The notes beneath the pieces are model-generated. The model was not told the origin of the DNA and did not search any database. It was given only the letters and a program-made list of their open reading frames with translations. The translations under genes and the position numbers were made by a program. This document shows, piece after piece, positions 1 through 13,600 of a stretch of 64,000 bases of DNA (position 1 is its first letter; every line of letters begins with the position of its first letter). This DNA is from Chionis minor. Its lineage: Eukaryota > Chordata > Aves > Charadriiformes > Chionididae. The DNA is taken from positions 243,605 to 307,604 of the forward strand of contig VZSF01008489.1 in NCBI GenBank assembly GCA_013398295.1, read 5' to 3'.

Positions 1-420
1 CGCTGGGGGTCCCCCCCCGCGGTGGCTCCCACCCGCCCGTGGGCAGCGCGTCGGGGCCGTGGGGACGGCGGAACGCCTCGTTCCTCGGGGCCCCGCCGCC
101 GCCGGGCAAAGTCCGGGCACAGAGCGTCCCACTGGCAGAGAGGACGCTCGCCCTGGCTGCAAATTCCAGCCCTTGGCAGAGGTTTCCCGGGATCTGCCCT
201 CAATACCGCGTCGGCACTTTGCGCCGCAGAGCAAATTCCGTACCAAGTATCGTGGGCGCCTTTTTAAAAAAGATGCGGGAGTATTGGGAAAGCTGGCGTT
301 GACATTCCCTGCCAGCATTAACGCGCGCACTAGTCCCACAGACACCAGAGCTCTCAGAGCGGAGCCCTACTCCAAAATCACATTTTTTTTCAGGCACGGA
401 TACATATTGTGCAGTTTGTG
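1..420. promoter_or_regulatory. Edge of a GC-rich patch, possible CpG island of a gene to the left
   Basis: The first ~130 bases are about three-quarters G+C with many CpGs, falling to ordinary composition by ~420. This resembles the flank of a CpG-island promoter lying mostly outside the window. Open frames here are short and unrecognisable. A second, milder GC rise lies at 1080-1320. Confidence 0.35.
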
Positions 421-655
421 AGGATGAAGTAGGTGGTTTCTGTTACTATATGCACAGATTTGCAGTAGGACTTTGAGATTATTCAGAATTAAGACGCTAG
501 AGTGACAGCGAAAGCTATTTTTAAGAGTTATTTGGGAAGTATATGCATCTTGCTAATGCTCTCATATTACATATTAATTTTCTATGCAACGGTTTGCCTG
601 TAGAATGTAAAATTTTAGGCTGCTATATACAGAATTTTTTGACTGCAAAGTCAAA

Positions 656-932
656 ATGAAAATACAAACTAGTGTAAAGGGCCTAAAGGAAAAGGAAGAC
701 TCGAATGTCCCAGCTAACATGACATTCACATTAAAATCCGATACGTTCATGCAACAGCAGCACGTTGCATCACAACTATGCAACATGATGATGTTTCAAA
801 GGGCCTGCAAATTATTTCAGGACTCACAAACAAGACGAGTGGCAACCTTCTGCAAATGCCTTGATAGAGTAGGAGGAAAGAAGGACACTCTATAAATAAA
901 TTTATATGATAAGTTAAAAAAAAAAAAAAAAA
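656..932 (+). pseudogene. Open frame with AATAAA and a poly-A run, retrocopy-like
   Basis: An ATG at 656 opens 79 codons (MKIQTSVKGLKEKED...), ending in TAA at 893-895. The stop overlaps AATAAA at 895-900, and fifteen bases later comes an uninterrupted run of 17 A (916-932). This order (frame, signal, tail) is what a reverse-transcribed mRNA leaves behind. I do not recognise the peptide. It could equally be a chance frame next to a poly-A tract; no target-site duplication was established. Confidence 0.3.
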
Positions 933-1899
933 GGTGAGGCTGGATATTTTCACCAAGAGAAACTTTGAAGATTTACTCACGCTAAGACTATTTTTGTATG
1001 TCAGTGTAGGCAAGCAAGATTCTTCTTTTTATCTAAATAGAACCAGAGTATTTTTAACGCAGGAGATTCATTCCCTCACTGCTCATCGCAACACGGCAGC
1101 TGGGGAGGGAGCCGGGATGCGGGGGGAGGGCGTGTGGAACCAAACCCCTTTCCAAGTGGAACAGATGGTTTTCTCCGTGGTGACTGCAGACGAGGACCGT
1201 GGCGCGAGGGGGATTTGCGCTGCGCCGGCGCTCAGGACCGGCTCCGCCACGCTGCCCTGGGTGCCGAGGGGCACGCGAAGGCCCTCCAAAGTTCCAGCGC
1301 GCCGCTCTGGTCGTTAGAGCGATTACCTCACCGTGCAGAGAGGTGTTATTGCGTCCCCAAGGAGAAATCCAATGCTTTGAAGGAAATAAAAGAAAGCAGC
1401 ATTCAGCATGAGCAGACAAGAACGGGTATGGTTTTCCTGCTAAGAGGAAAAAGTATCCATTGGTAAAACCTGGATTTGGTAGAGGGAATGGAAATCCGGC
1501 GCGATGGCTCAGCGCGGGCTTGATGCGCAGCAAATGTACTCTTGCGTTTCCCCATTGGTTTCAGGATGGCACCAAATTTTCACTAGCTGAGAATCCCTGT
1601 CTTTTGCCTGAAACAGCACAGCTCAGCGTCTGGAGGAGAGGATTAATCTAGCGTCTAATGCTGGGTTTGGCATTGATTCGCTTCACGGTTTCAAGGAACC
1701 CAGCTTGTGTGTCTCAGTTTACTTATTTGTAAAATGCATTTTGAGATCCGGCTCATTAGTACTTACATATTAGTCACAATAAATACTTATATAGGATCCC
1801 AGCACAGTCAAGTGCAGAACACAATTTTTCCAGTAAACACAAATAAAGAATTAATAAAACACTGACAAAAGAGGAAAGAAAATTAACACATCAGCTAGG

Positions 1900-4800
1900 G
1901 ATTTTTTTTTTTTTTTTTTGTAAGAGCCATTCCCTTCCTGCTTTGCATCAGAATTACGGAACCTACAAGCCACCAGCTTTCCCAGTTACATGTACAGCAC
2001 TAAATAACAGTAAGACACAGAGGACAACAGTCATATCCATGTCTGGCAAGTTTTGGACCTGAGACGTCGCTTGCCCTTTGCATACTGTACATGCTACTTG
2101 GGTAATAAAGCCTCCTTAAAAAATGGGAAGGAGGCATATTAAAAAAAAAAAGAACATTACAGAAAAAAATGCTTTTGAAAATATGCTTTCTGTTTTTTAG
2201 ACAGGTTCTTACATAGTTCTCATCTCTGCAACTTCCAGAAGTGCATTAAGCTGCATAATTAGCATCTGTCACATGTAGCCTTTTCCTTCCCTCTTCCTCT
2301 CCCTAGAGGGAAACCGCATGAAGAAATTTTAATATAAATTTTAGTATCTAAACTGTGCAGCGCATTCATATTAGGAAAGATACAGTCAAGTAACTTTCTG
2401 CTCAATCTTAGGTTCATCTCTGTGCAATATAAACTTCACCAGTTAAAAAAAAAATGTAACTTATCCAATGTAAATATTAACTAGTCCTTTGGAAAGACAA
2501 TGGTAGTGGGGGCGGGGGCAAGATGATCCCCGTTGAGTCAGATCTAAACCGGTGGAATTGCTAGGAGCCGGGCAGCCAATGCTACTCACTCGTCCTGGCG
2601 TTATGTCCTTACGCTCTCACACAGCCACATTGAAATATCTAGGCCAAAGTAGTAAGGGTTAGACGACTTTCCCCTTCAGTCAAAAGTGTTTATTTTGACA
2701 GGCGTAATGATACTTTGAAATACCAAAACAAAAGGTAGGACTTTCTATTGCTTTTTCATTCACATTAAAAGATACTCCACTGTTGAATATAAAAAGTCAA
2801 TGGACTACAGCATCTCCTAGCGAATCTCTGCAGAGGAACTTAAAAGAAGATGTTACCTTTTAGAAGTAAAGACTAGAAAGAAAGTAATGCAGCTGAAGAA
2901 CAATAGCAACATGAAAAACAATGACATTATTTAGCATTTGATTTCCATTCAGACTCTCTCCTAATTTTTCAAAGTATTTATTTTCTACTTAATTAGTTCA
3001 AAGAAAATTGAGGTTATACGATTGAACATATTGCCAACAACCTGAGGTATGAAGTGCAGACTGAACGCTTAAACTTCAGCAACAGAGGTGGTAATTATTG
3101 TAATTGGTCCACATGAAGCAAATATATCAAGTAGTACAGAGTTCAAACTCATGCCAGTCAGTCTCCAGTTGGCACCGACAGTTCTATCAGGAGGATACAG
3201 AGGTCTCAGCAGGACTTATTATTGGCAACTGTTCAACAGTTCTCTTCTCCAAATGGTTTCAACGGGATTTTGGTGGGAAGAAAGATAATTTTTAACAAAT
3301 TAAACTACCTAAAAATGGCTAGATGCCCAGAGCCACCTAGTCTGCATTAGTCACTACTACCAAACAATTTTAAACAGAAGATTAAAAATATCATTGCTGT
3401 ACAGAAATGTCTATCCGGCTGTAACAATATGATCAGATCAGTGCAAAGCTACCCGAACACACACTGTACTCCATACTACAAGTATAGTATATAAATATAC
3501 GCAGAGTAAAAGGTACAGCAGAGTATTTGCACAGTGTGTGTAGAACAACTAGCTCAAGTTACTGGAATTCAAGTATTCTTATAAGGGCATGCCATATGGT
3601 TTCAAGAAATTAGAAGACCACTTACTTTTTAATTAAAAATGACAATAGCAAAGCCCCCAGAGGAGATAAGATTAGGGGGACTATTTATTTCCCATTAGTA
3701 TTTATCTTACAGCATTTGTAAGGTGTCCATAATTGTGCTGTAAAACATAATTTAGATTTGCTCTGAGAGTTTTCACAGGAGACTCTGCTCCATGCCATAT
3801 TGATGTTCAGCTCCTTTGTTTAGATTGTGCGAGAATGCTTTTTTCAAATGGTGAATATGTCATTTTTAGCAGAGGTCTCTACAAGATTTGGGTTTAATGC
3901 ATGGCAATAAAAAGAGGAATATGAGAATTCTTGCTCTCTTTAGTGTCAGCTTTGGTTAAGACGTATGAATGCACATGAATAGTCTTGTCAGAATCTCTGG
4001 GGCTACTGACATTCAAGATCTAACATATTATTACATCTGACCAGAACATTAGCTGCTGTGCAGTAAGGAGAAGGGAAAGAGAAAAAGATAGGACCAGTCC
4101 CTAATCAGACAGAAATTGCAATGTGTTTCTCTGGTTGGAAATCTCTGAAGAGAACTTTTCTGCTATGAAAATCTGAGATGAATGACTGTACACACTGCTT
4201 AAATCTGAGCAGGATAAACTAAACAAATCATTGTTTAATGCCTGATCTTGCACCTTTTATTCATGGAAATGATCCTAGTTAACTCATACGAATAAAAACT
4301 CTATAACCAAGTATTGCATCCTTGTAAAGGACGCATGCTTATCAGAAGAAACCTAGCATTTCTAACAGCTGACTATTTTTTACCACTGAAAGTTTCTTTG
4401 AATTGCTAGTTCCAGATAAAAAGGAGCTAATTAAAGAGTTTAGTTAAAGTAAGATAATTTTAATTCAACTGTCAGTATAGATCAAATCCGGATAGCACTA
4501 CAATGGAAAGGTTCATTCACCAGAAGCAAAAACCTTACAATTTGCCTCTGGCCGAGTTAAGAGAAAAATATATTTCAGATATCTTTTGCTGTTGTTGTTA
4601 AAAATTTGTTGTAAAATAAGTTGAAAATATTCAAAAGCATTGAAATTAGTTTAATCAGTATGTGTGTCTTCTGAAATTTGAGATGAACGAGTACCTTTCA
4701 TTTACAGTGCAACAAAAGAGAACATCCTGCACTTTGCAACCAAAACTACCTTTAGTCCACATTCACGAGTTACAGCATGTCAGACAAAGAAACTGATTTG

Positions 4801-5087
4801 TTTGGTGCAATAAATGATAGCAGACCTTTACATATTTGAAGTGCAACAGATGGTCTTCCAAGGAGAGCATAATGACTGGCAGACAGTACACTTCGTTAGA
4901 GCGGCTTGGAATGTCTTCAGCAATTACACAGAGAGTGTTTTGGGGGGGAAGCCCTGTCATCTCTATGATTCTTCTCATGTAAATAGCTGGGATTTCCCTG
5001 TTTAGATGCTAAAAATGCATATCTTCTAAAGCCTGACAAGCTAGCCAGTAAACTGGAAAAGGAAGCACCTTTGGCACTCCCAGCTAC
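1900..5087 (-). other. Gene-free AT-rich stretch, possible 3' UTR of the unidentified gene
   Basis: Directly downstream (leftward) of the TGA at 5088-5090. No further exon with good splice sites is seen. Minus-strand AATAAA hexamers (TTTATT on the plus strand) occur near 4257, 3681, 2974 and 2686, so a 3' UTR of 0.8-2.4 kb is plausible. A run of 18 T at 1904-1920 marks the left side. The true end is unknown. Confidence 0.3.
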
Positions 5088-7624
5088 TCAAGATGAGGTT
5101 CCAGACATTTTATCACCTGCGAAGAGAGATGTAAATAAATAAAAATCAAAAAAATAGCATCAAGAGGAAACAACTTTGGGCATGTAACCGTAAAACTATT
5201 AATTCATAGCCAAGTATTCAATGGAAACGTAATTTATGAAAAAAGGAAAGTTAAAAACAAGGTCCTTCAGACTTTTAGAAGCCGGGAGGTCTACAGATAC
5301 AACACGCAGAATATCTAAGAAAAAAACCCCAACAGATCAAATTACTGAATGGTAACCCCCTTCCCTTGGGAAACTGGTGACTTTGGAAGAGCCCTCCTCA
5401 ACATGAAACATTGTGGCTGCAGTTCTTTAGGGCAGGGTAAAGTGAGCTTTTTTTGAGGCTGTGACAGTCTTTCCGTTTTCATAGACAAGCTACTCCACAA
5501 GACAGCAAGTAAGAGATATAATAAACAAAAAGAGTAATAAAATGCTGATCTTTAATACTGTACATATGGGTTAGAAAAATTTAATTTCTCTCTCTCCTTC
5601 CCTTCCACCTAATCCTAGAATTTGTTATAAAATCTTCCCCACCAAATTCACCCTGAGTAAAATTTTATGTGGCAACATAAACTCAACCAAAATGTGTCCT
5701 TTAACAATGTAACTTAAATGTTGACGGAATCATAACTGCATTACTCCCTCTCCAATTAGCAGTGGCATTCTTTATGTTTGCTTATGAAGCGTAAACTGTT
5801 CGCTTGTCACTACAAAGACCTTCTGTAGAGGACTTAAAAAAAACAGCCGCAGCAATTAAAATGACAACAACAGAGGTGGATTGGTCACATTATGACAGAA
5901 AATATCCAGCTGTTTTGTTCCAGCAAAAGGATGCACCAACTATATGAAATACCATGACCAAGTTTTGTCAGTCTGCATAATGCTGACGTAGCGTTTACAG
6001 CAAAAGTATGGATTTCCAAGAAAGCGATAAATTAATATAGAACTAAATATGACTTCACAGACTGATTTTTTTTTTCCACCCAATCAGGATTATCATTCAT
6101 CCTTTTTACTTGTACAAATTTCCCTTTTTGCTGAAACGATAGATACTCTACTCTGTGAGTAATTCTGTAAAAATAAGAAAAAATTGGGGTTTTGTCATCC
6201 AAAATAAGCAAGGCAAAAAGTAAACTGATAGGGTTAGGACAAGTAAATTAAATTTTAAACTTATTTACTTCAGGTGTGTTAAAAACATTCTAAGAGTTGC
6301 TAATTAAGACATAAGTCTCATTACACCCAGGCTATTACTTATAAAACACTAACCTCTGTTACAATAATATCTGCCTCTGCTGCTGGTCCCTGCCTGTTCT
6401 GCTTCACAACAGTAATAACATGGGAAGTTATTTGTCATATATATAGCGATTCTTAAAAATTATTTTAAACATACATGTAAATAATTTTTTAAAAGCCTGA
6501 AAAGTGTTTCAGCTTAGCTTTTCCTAGTTAAGATTATAGGGATTGAACCTTTGAAGCAGTAAGATAGGTTTGATTTCTAACACAGCAAGAAAGACCATGA
6601 GAAAATAGCTGACACCCACAGAACCAGCCATTTGGGGAGGGGGAAAACCCAAACACTGTCTGTAGAATCCATCTACAGATACATCCTTGGAGAAAAACTG
6701 ATGAGAAAATTATCGGGAAGATTTTCATTGCCATTTCTTTTCTGAACGTTTTTGTCTCTCATACCAGCAGAGACATGGCAAGGAATATGCATCAGAATCC
6801 ATCCATGCATTATATTTTGCACATCAAACTAAATGGATTATCCATGACTTTTTAGCCAAATACAGGAATGCAGAAAACATGTCAGCTGTTGTATAAAAAA
6901 TATATGGGCATTTCACTCCTTACTTTACATTTAGAAAGAGCAGCAGATAATAAGCTCAACCATTACATTGAGAATAAATTTCATTTGCAAGTTCATAAGT
7001 ATCTCTGGTTTCTTATCTGTATTGTGAACCAGAACTTACAGGTAGCTCGTGACATTTGTCTTCCGAGTTGTGTTTGTCTCCCAGAGTAATTCCCATAAGC
7101 TGGCAAAAGCTTTAATGTCTTCTTCTTTATACCTTCAGCCATAATGTTTTTCACAAGCTGAGAACTTAGACACTCAAAACAATCACTGCAAAATACAGAG
7201 GACAAGAAAAACAACAAATTAAGAAAAAAAAAAAGTCTTTTCCCTTCTCTAAATTCCCAGAATTCATCTTCAGATTTCATATCTGTAAATTACCTAAAAT
7301 ATTTTCAGATGACAGCATTACCCTTCTGTATGTTTCATCTGATATAACTGCTTGACAACAAGCGACTCTCTCTGCGAGTGTTCTATAGTGAATTTATTGA
7401 CATCAGGGGGGAAAAAAAACACATTAGAAAGGTGTCTCATTTTAAAGTTTGCAGATTATACACCAATGACAAACAATTTAGTGTGACAGCATAGGCGAGA
7501 CACAACCTTGAACCGTTCTGCTGTTTTGTGGACACACAGACTGCCTTCTTCATCAATAGCCACAAGAAACATTAGACTGCCAGAAGTTCTGAAATCAGCA
7601 GGTTTTGAAAACCAGTAATAAATC
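5088..7624 (-). CDS. 3' end of the unidentified gene: last four exons and stop
   Basis: This is the most secure part of the unnamed gene. 7624-7464 (161 nt, reads IYYWFSKPADFRTSG and VAIDEEGSLCVHKTAERFK) joins 7382-7322 (HSQRESLVVKQLYQMKHTE). That joins 7185-7040 (DCFECLSSQL...GNYSGRQTQLGRQMSR), which joins 5116-5088 (CDKMSGTSS, stop TGA at 5088-5090). The four exons stay in one frame with lengths 161, 61, 146 and 29. Acceptors are good (TTTCTCAG, TTTTGCAG, CTTCGCAG). The donor at 7464 (ATTG then GTGTAT) is the weakest. No known domain is recognised; the tail is basic and possibly unstructured. Confidence 0.6.
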
Positions 7625-10600
7625 CTGAGAAATTAAAAAAAAAATAAAATTGAGCAATATCTCATAGATATAATTACTCTTTGCAGACGTTTGGTATTTA
7701 ATACAATGGAAAGAGAGTTTTTTTCTACCCAGCCAAGTGGTATCGGACACCATTTTTATTAGGACAATAAGTACAAGACTGTTCAGTCTCAAAAGGTAAA
7801 TTCCTTGATATTGAGCTGATAAAGTAATTTGAGCTTTTGTAGTATATGTGTGTCATACAAAAATTACATTTTATTTTGTAGTTTACAAAAATCTATTCAC
7901 AAAAATATAGAAGCTTGTCATGCATTCTTTCTTTTCAAAGAATAACAGTCATGCATGTAAAGAGTCTGATTGAAATCACGGTGATTGCTTGCATATGAAA
8001 ATTACCTGATAAAGCAAATAGTATCTTCTTGGAATGTATTGGAAACACAGAAATCAGAATATCTTTTGTGACTTGTTTTGCAACCTCCTGGAAGTCATAT
8101 ATACAACAGAGGGTGAAAGTAAAACTGTACAGTAACAAGACAGAAAGTAATAACTGTGCCTATGTTATTGTCTTTACTGGCTAATTCACTCATATTTGTG
8201 GCAGAAAGGACTGACTACCCATCACTAGGTCAGAAGGGGAAGTACTACAACAATGGCTTAATAAGATGTCCGTTGTTCCTCTGAAGTCCTCAGCTTTCAT
8301 ATGCTCAGGAAGCAGAAGCTCTGAGTCACTCATTACCTAGATACTCAAAACCAACCAGGTTTAGAAAGCGTTAGGTACTAGAAATGCCATCTGCTTTCAA
8401 ACACAATGGGCCTTTCTGTTCGCAGAAGTCTTGCAGAATTCTACTGTGAAAGAGAAAAGAGTCCAAATGTGGAAGACTTGAAAACTTGGCCCCAGAATGA
8501 CTGCAAAATGCAAGTAAAGCATTGAACTGCAACTGCAATTTAGGAATGGAGATGGAGTTCTACCTGGAAGTTGAATCAAATCCCTTTGCATGAAGTGAAT
8601 GACCACTACTTAATAACATAATAAAAAAAATTTAAAAATAATTCTATGATCTGACCGGTATAAAACTGGGTTCTATTTGTCCATATATCAAAAGTTTTAG
8701 CACACTTAGTCAAAAAAAAAAAGGTCGTCTTTAAATTTATAACTTTCTGGAAGATTGATTGATACTTGTTAAGTACTGGATATGGTCTGAATATTAGCAT
8801 GTTTCACAAAAGCGTAATGTTGCAATGTAATTCCAATAAGACTGCAGACCTTGTAGAACTCGTAGTGCAGAAAACTTGGGACGAGGCAAAACAGATGTGC
8901 CAGAAAGATCTAAAAGATTCAGTGAAGAAAGTGACGAAAAGAGCCCTTCCTCTAAATGCAGATACCTGCAGCGCCACAGTAATTGCAGGGAAACAGCCAG
9001 AAGGCTGTACAAATGACAAGACAACACGGCAGCCATAGAGCAGGACATTCCACTGACACACAGGTCCTGAAAACACAGACTTCCGGATTACCACCTCTGG
9101 AACTACAACGGAGAATAAAACCCCACCTCTGTCAGGTAGAGCAGGAGTCTATGTCAACTAGAATCACATTCTCACAGTATTGCTCAACAGATGTACTTGA
9201 ACTAGAGAGCTAAACTACTTAAAAATACATGGAAAGTATGTGCAAACTGTTTTGCCACTTGTGCCTCTCTCACTGTGGGGCAAGTGCACACTAGTCAGGA
9301 TTCAGAATGCCTTATTCTGTAGCAAGCGGGGAAAAAAAGAGCAAAAGAAATCTTGTCAATACAATACACAATCATCCGGTGTATTATGAGAAGATGGGAG
9401 GACAACCTTGACAAAGCATGAGCACAGATAAAACCAATGCATATACAAATGAGAATATAATAGGTACACTTACCACTAAAAAAAATTGTAAGAAAACCTC
9501 TCTCCCGAGGAAGGCTTTAAGACTATTTTCCTTTTTTCAAATCTACATCACCAATGAAGTCCCATAAATGAATATTCTCTTGCAAATAAAGTGATCTTCT
9601 TCACTTTTTCGCAACTGCAGTAAGAACTGCCTTACAAAAAAGATCCCATAAGTAGGTTTTATTCCTGTGAGTAATCTCTTCAAAGAGTGAAGAGAAAACA
9701 TGAGCTAAAATTACTTGCACAATCATGTTTCATAACTGTTCCCAGCCTAGTAGTATTGGTCCTTCCCTTTCCCAAGTACAAAAATGCACAAACTTCTCCC
9801 TCTTTTACTAAGAGGAGGGGAAAAAAAAAAAAAATCTGCTTATCCTTGGATACTTACAGAGTTTGGAGGATCTGAAAACAATGGAGCACTGTGTGCCCCA
9901 CTCATCACATAGACTCTGGGAAAAAAAAGTATGGAAAAGAATGCACAAAGTATGTAATTACTGTTTCACAAGATAACTTCATTATTAATACATCCCCAAA
10001 GATAGCATGCACAGTACTGCAGTTTAATTAGATGATAACTGGAGGGGGTTTGAATTTATGAGGTAATAAATATATTTTTGACTAATAAACTAGAAGGCTG
10101 AAGTGTTTATTAATCTCGAATATAAAGATTATATAGCTGATAGGAGACAACCTCAGGTTGCACTGAGGTGCCTATTGTTTCTACATTTTAAAATTAATAT
10201 TTTCCTTCTTTTGGGAGCTAGATCAGAAAACCAAGATTGCTGTGGATGGTACTGAATGATAATAGAAACCATCCAGCAGCTATGCGCTCGCAAAAACTAT
10301 TTACGTTTCAGAAGATGTTGTGTTTTTAAAGTTTTACCTTTTAATCAATTTGTCACCACCTGAACTAGTAAGTGCTGCAAATACACCCTCTACACTATGC
10401 CTCTGACAGCTATCAATGCCGTATTCTGGTGGTCAGAAAGGACAGTCCCGTGTAGGATAACCAGAGCCCTTACGAGGCTGACAGACCCCTCCTCTGCTGC
10501 CCCCAAATACTCAATTCTGTCTCTATTTTCCTGCTTCTGGATTCACCTGCAAGGCTACACCATGTGGTGAGCAAGCACATCAATTTTAGTGTCTGATTAC

Positions 10601-13600
10601 ATTTTTTCTTAACATCATTGTGCAAACTTTTTGCCTAGTACAGCACATTAAGAATTTGGAAACTAACTGTTCACCACTGTGAGGATTTATATCCCAAACA
10701 GCTGTGCCAAGAAGTCAGAGGAATCAAATGGCATAATCTATTAACTTGTCCTCGGGTAGTTACAACAAGAGCTTTACAAATTGCCGTAGAGTCCAGTCCA
10801 TTTAAACTACATTTCTCTGTTGCTTTGAAAGCATCAATGCCCCACACAGACAAGCTGGAAGACCAAATTTAGTCCAGGAAAAAGCGTGGATGATCGAAGT
10901 CAAAGACCAAGTTGCTTAAGCCAAAGCTAAATTTAGGCCTGAGAGAACTACAGAGAAAGAGAATGGAGGGAAGGAGGAACAGCACGTGGCACCCTCTCCT
11001 TGCAGATGAAACAAGACTAACAAATGCAAAGGGACCCCTACCCACACACGACCCAGTGGTGGCTGCTCTGGCAGTAATGGACAAAACCAGAGAAATCCTG
11101 GAAGTGCCAAAAGAGCCGCAGCACACTGGCGCAGAAGCAAGGAGAGGAGGAAAGAGGCAACACACATCACATCTTAGACTTTTTGTATGAAAAAAATCCT
11201 GCTTCTCTGAGCCGCTCCATGTTGAGTGATAGCAGTAAGAAAGTTGTCTTATTGAGGGCTGTAAAGATTTAAAGATTTTTAAGCAACTGTTTATTAGTTA
11301 GCTTACGTGATCCAAATATAATTGGCCATGGGTTCAGACAGCTTCCAGTATGGCTCCATAGGTTCAGCGCAAAGGTCTCAACACTAAATCTTGAGAAGAC
11401 TCTACAGATAATTAATGGAAGATGATGATGACGGCCATTTCCAAAGCTCCTGCTTTTTAATTCCCAGGCTCATATACTCTCTCCAAATGAAACAAGCAAC
11501 AGAGCTAACTTTCCAATATTAAATCTCTAGGCAGTATGTTATTCATACAGCTTATGTAGATGTCTTTACCCTCTGGAAAAAACAAAGTTTAAGAAAAATG
11601 GTTCTATCTTTGGGGAACAGTTTAAGTCTCAGGATAACTACATTAGGAAATCTAACTCTATTACTTTGTATCTTACATTTTATTACTAGATTGGTAATAG
11701 GAAATTACCAAATAAAATTGGTATTTTACTTGGTAATTTTTTTCTGTGGGCCTCGTCTAATATGAAAGATGGTGATCATCAAATTTATTCAAGTTTTCCT
11801 GTCAACAACATCATTAACCAAATCCCTCAATTTCAAAGTAAATAAAAGCATCTGGGCTTCTCACACAGCAAGACTGACTTGCATATTTAAGCCTCATATA
11901 TAGATGAATTTGCACTGGACCAAATTTGCATATTAATGAAGGACTAATTGCTCTTTGCAGTCAATTTTATGCAGATGAATTTACTCCTCTCAGTACAATT
12001 TTCATAATGTTCAGAAAGAACCAAAAAATGTAAAACTTTTAAAAAGTACACAAATGTTAGACAATCAAGGAAGAAATATCATAATGACATCAAACAGCTT
12101 TACATTAAATTGTATATAATTCATCTTTTATATTGTTGCTTTATTTTAATAGCCTCCCACAAAGAACGGAACAATTCATAGAATAAATTCAGCTTATTCC
12201 CCCTCCTCGGTCTCAAATTTTAACAGCTTGTAACAACCCATTATATTATCTCGTTTCCAGCTGGAAGGACAGAGCATGAATTTTTTAGGAGAAGTTAAAT
12301 TTGCTAAACAGGGATTTATTTTCTCTCAGTCATCCTCATGCCACAGGTCAGTTAGGAGATACCCTGCCCCTGATGATTTTAAGTAGTTTCTACCCAGTTT
12401 TGCACTGTCAAGAAAAAGTTCAAGGCCCAAATCCCCGTTCAGTCTCTGCTTCTGAGCTGAAGTACAAAATACTGAGAAAAAGACAGGAAAGTACACGGGA
12501 AAAAGAGACATCAGAAAATGATGAGGAAAAAAAATAGTAATGTTAAGGAGGAAAGGGGAAAATATAAATACTGGAGTAGAAGAGGAAAGGAAGTGAAAAT
12601 GGAAGGAGATAAAAATGATAATTCAATGTGTATATTCACATCTAGCTAAAAAGAGGAAAACTGAAGGATTTGGAAGAAGTTCAAGGCAAAGTAAACAAAT
12701 AAAAGAGAAAATGCATCCAGAAATGTAACCACAAAAAAGAAAAAGAATGGGAAAGTTAAGGAAACAAAATATAAAGTGAGAATTAAAGAATACAAGATAC
12801 ATAAAGAAATAGATAAATAAGAAGATATGAAAAACACAGGTTTTTCCTAATTCTATCAGAACATAAGGGCAGAGTTAGTGGAAATGCATCAGAAATCTGA
12901 ATTTGCATGTATAGCCTTCCTCTTGCTAAAGAGAAAAGCCTTATTTTACCTGTGAAGACTGACCCATAATATTTATATGTATCATAAAATCACTTATAGG
13001 AGATGATTTCAATCAGAAAAGGAATAGCATAAAAATTCTATCTTTAAATTACTTCAAGGCCTTTTGTAGAAGGAACATGGGAATACATTTCACAACCATG
13101 ACATCTGCCATATCTTTGATTGCATTTATTGCCCTTCTCTACCGCTTTTGCTTTTTTTTTTTTTCCCCTATGTTTTGCTTTCAACATATCATTTTAAGAC
13201 ACTCAGTAGTCAAATGCAGATATAGGATGGTTTTATAATGGTATCAAAAAGTTTCTCATGTTTTTTCTCTATTTCTTTTCTAATAATTCCTAGCACCCTA
13301 CTTGCTCTCTGGACCACAGAGCAATGAGCTTACAGATCTCCTATAATACCATAGCTTTGTTCCTGAGAAGCAATAGTTTATAATCATCACAATAATTCAT
13401 GATCAAAATAAAACAGTCTTCAGTATGAACATCGTTTGACCAAGCTACAGAGTCCTTCCCAAGGAAGAACGAGAAGAGCTCCTGAGCTTCAGCTGTGAGG
13501 TGGAGGGAGCACAGAAAAACTGCCAGAAGGTGGCTTTGTGGTCTCTCCTTTTGGTCTTTCCAACCTTGATGACAGAAGCCACAACATATGGAACATTTGT

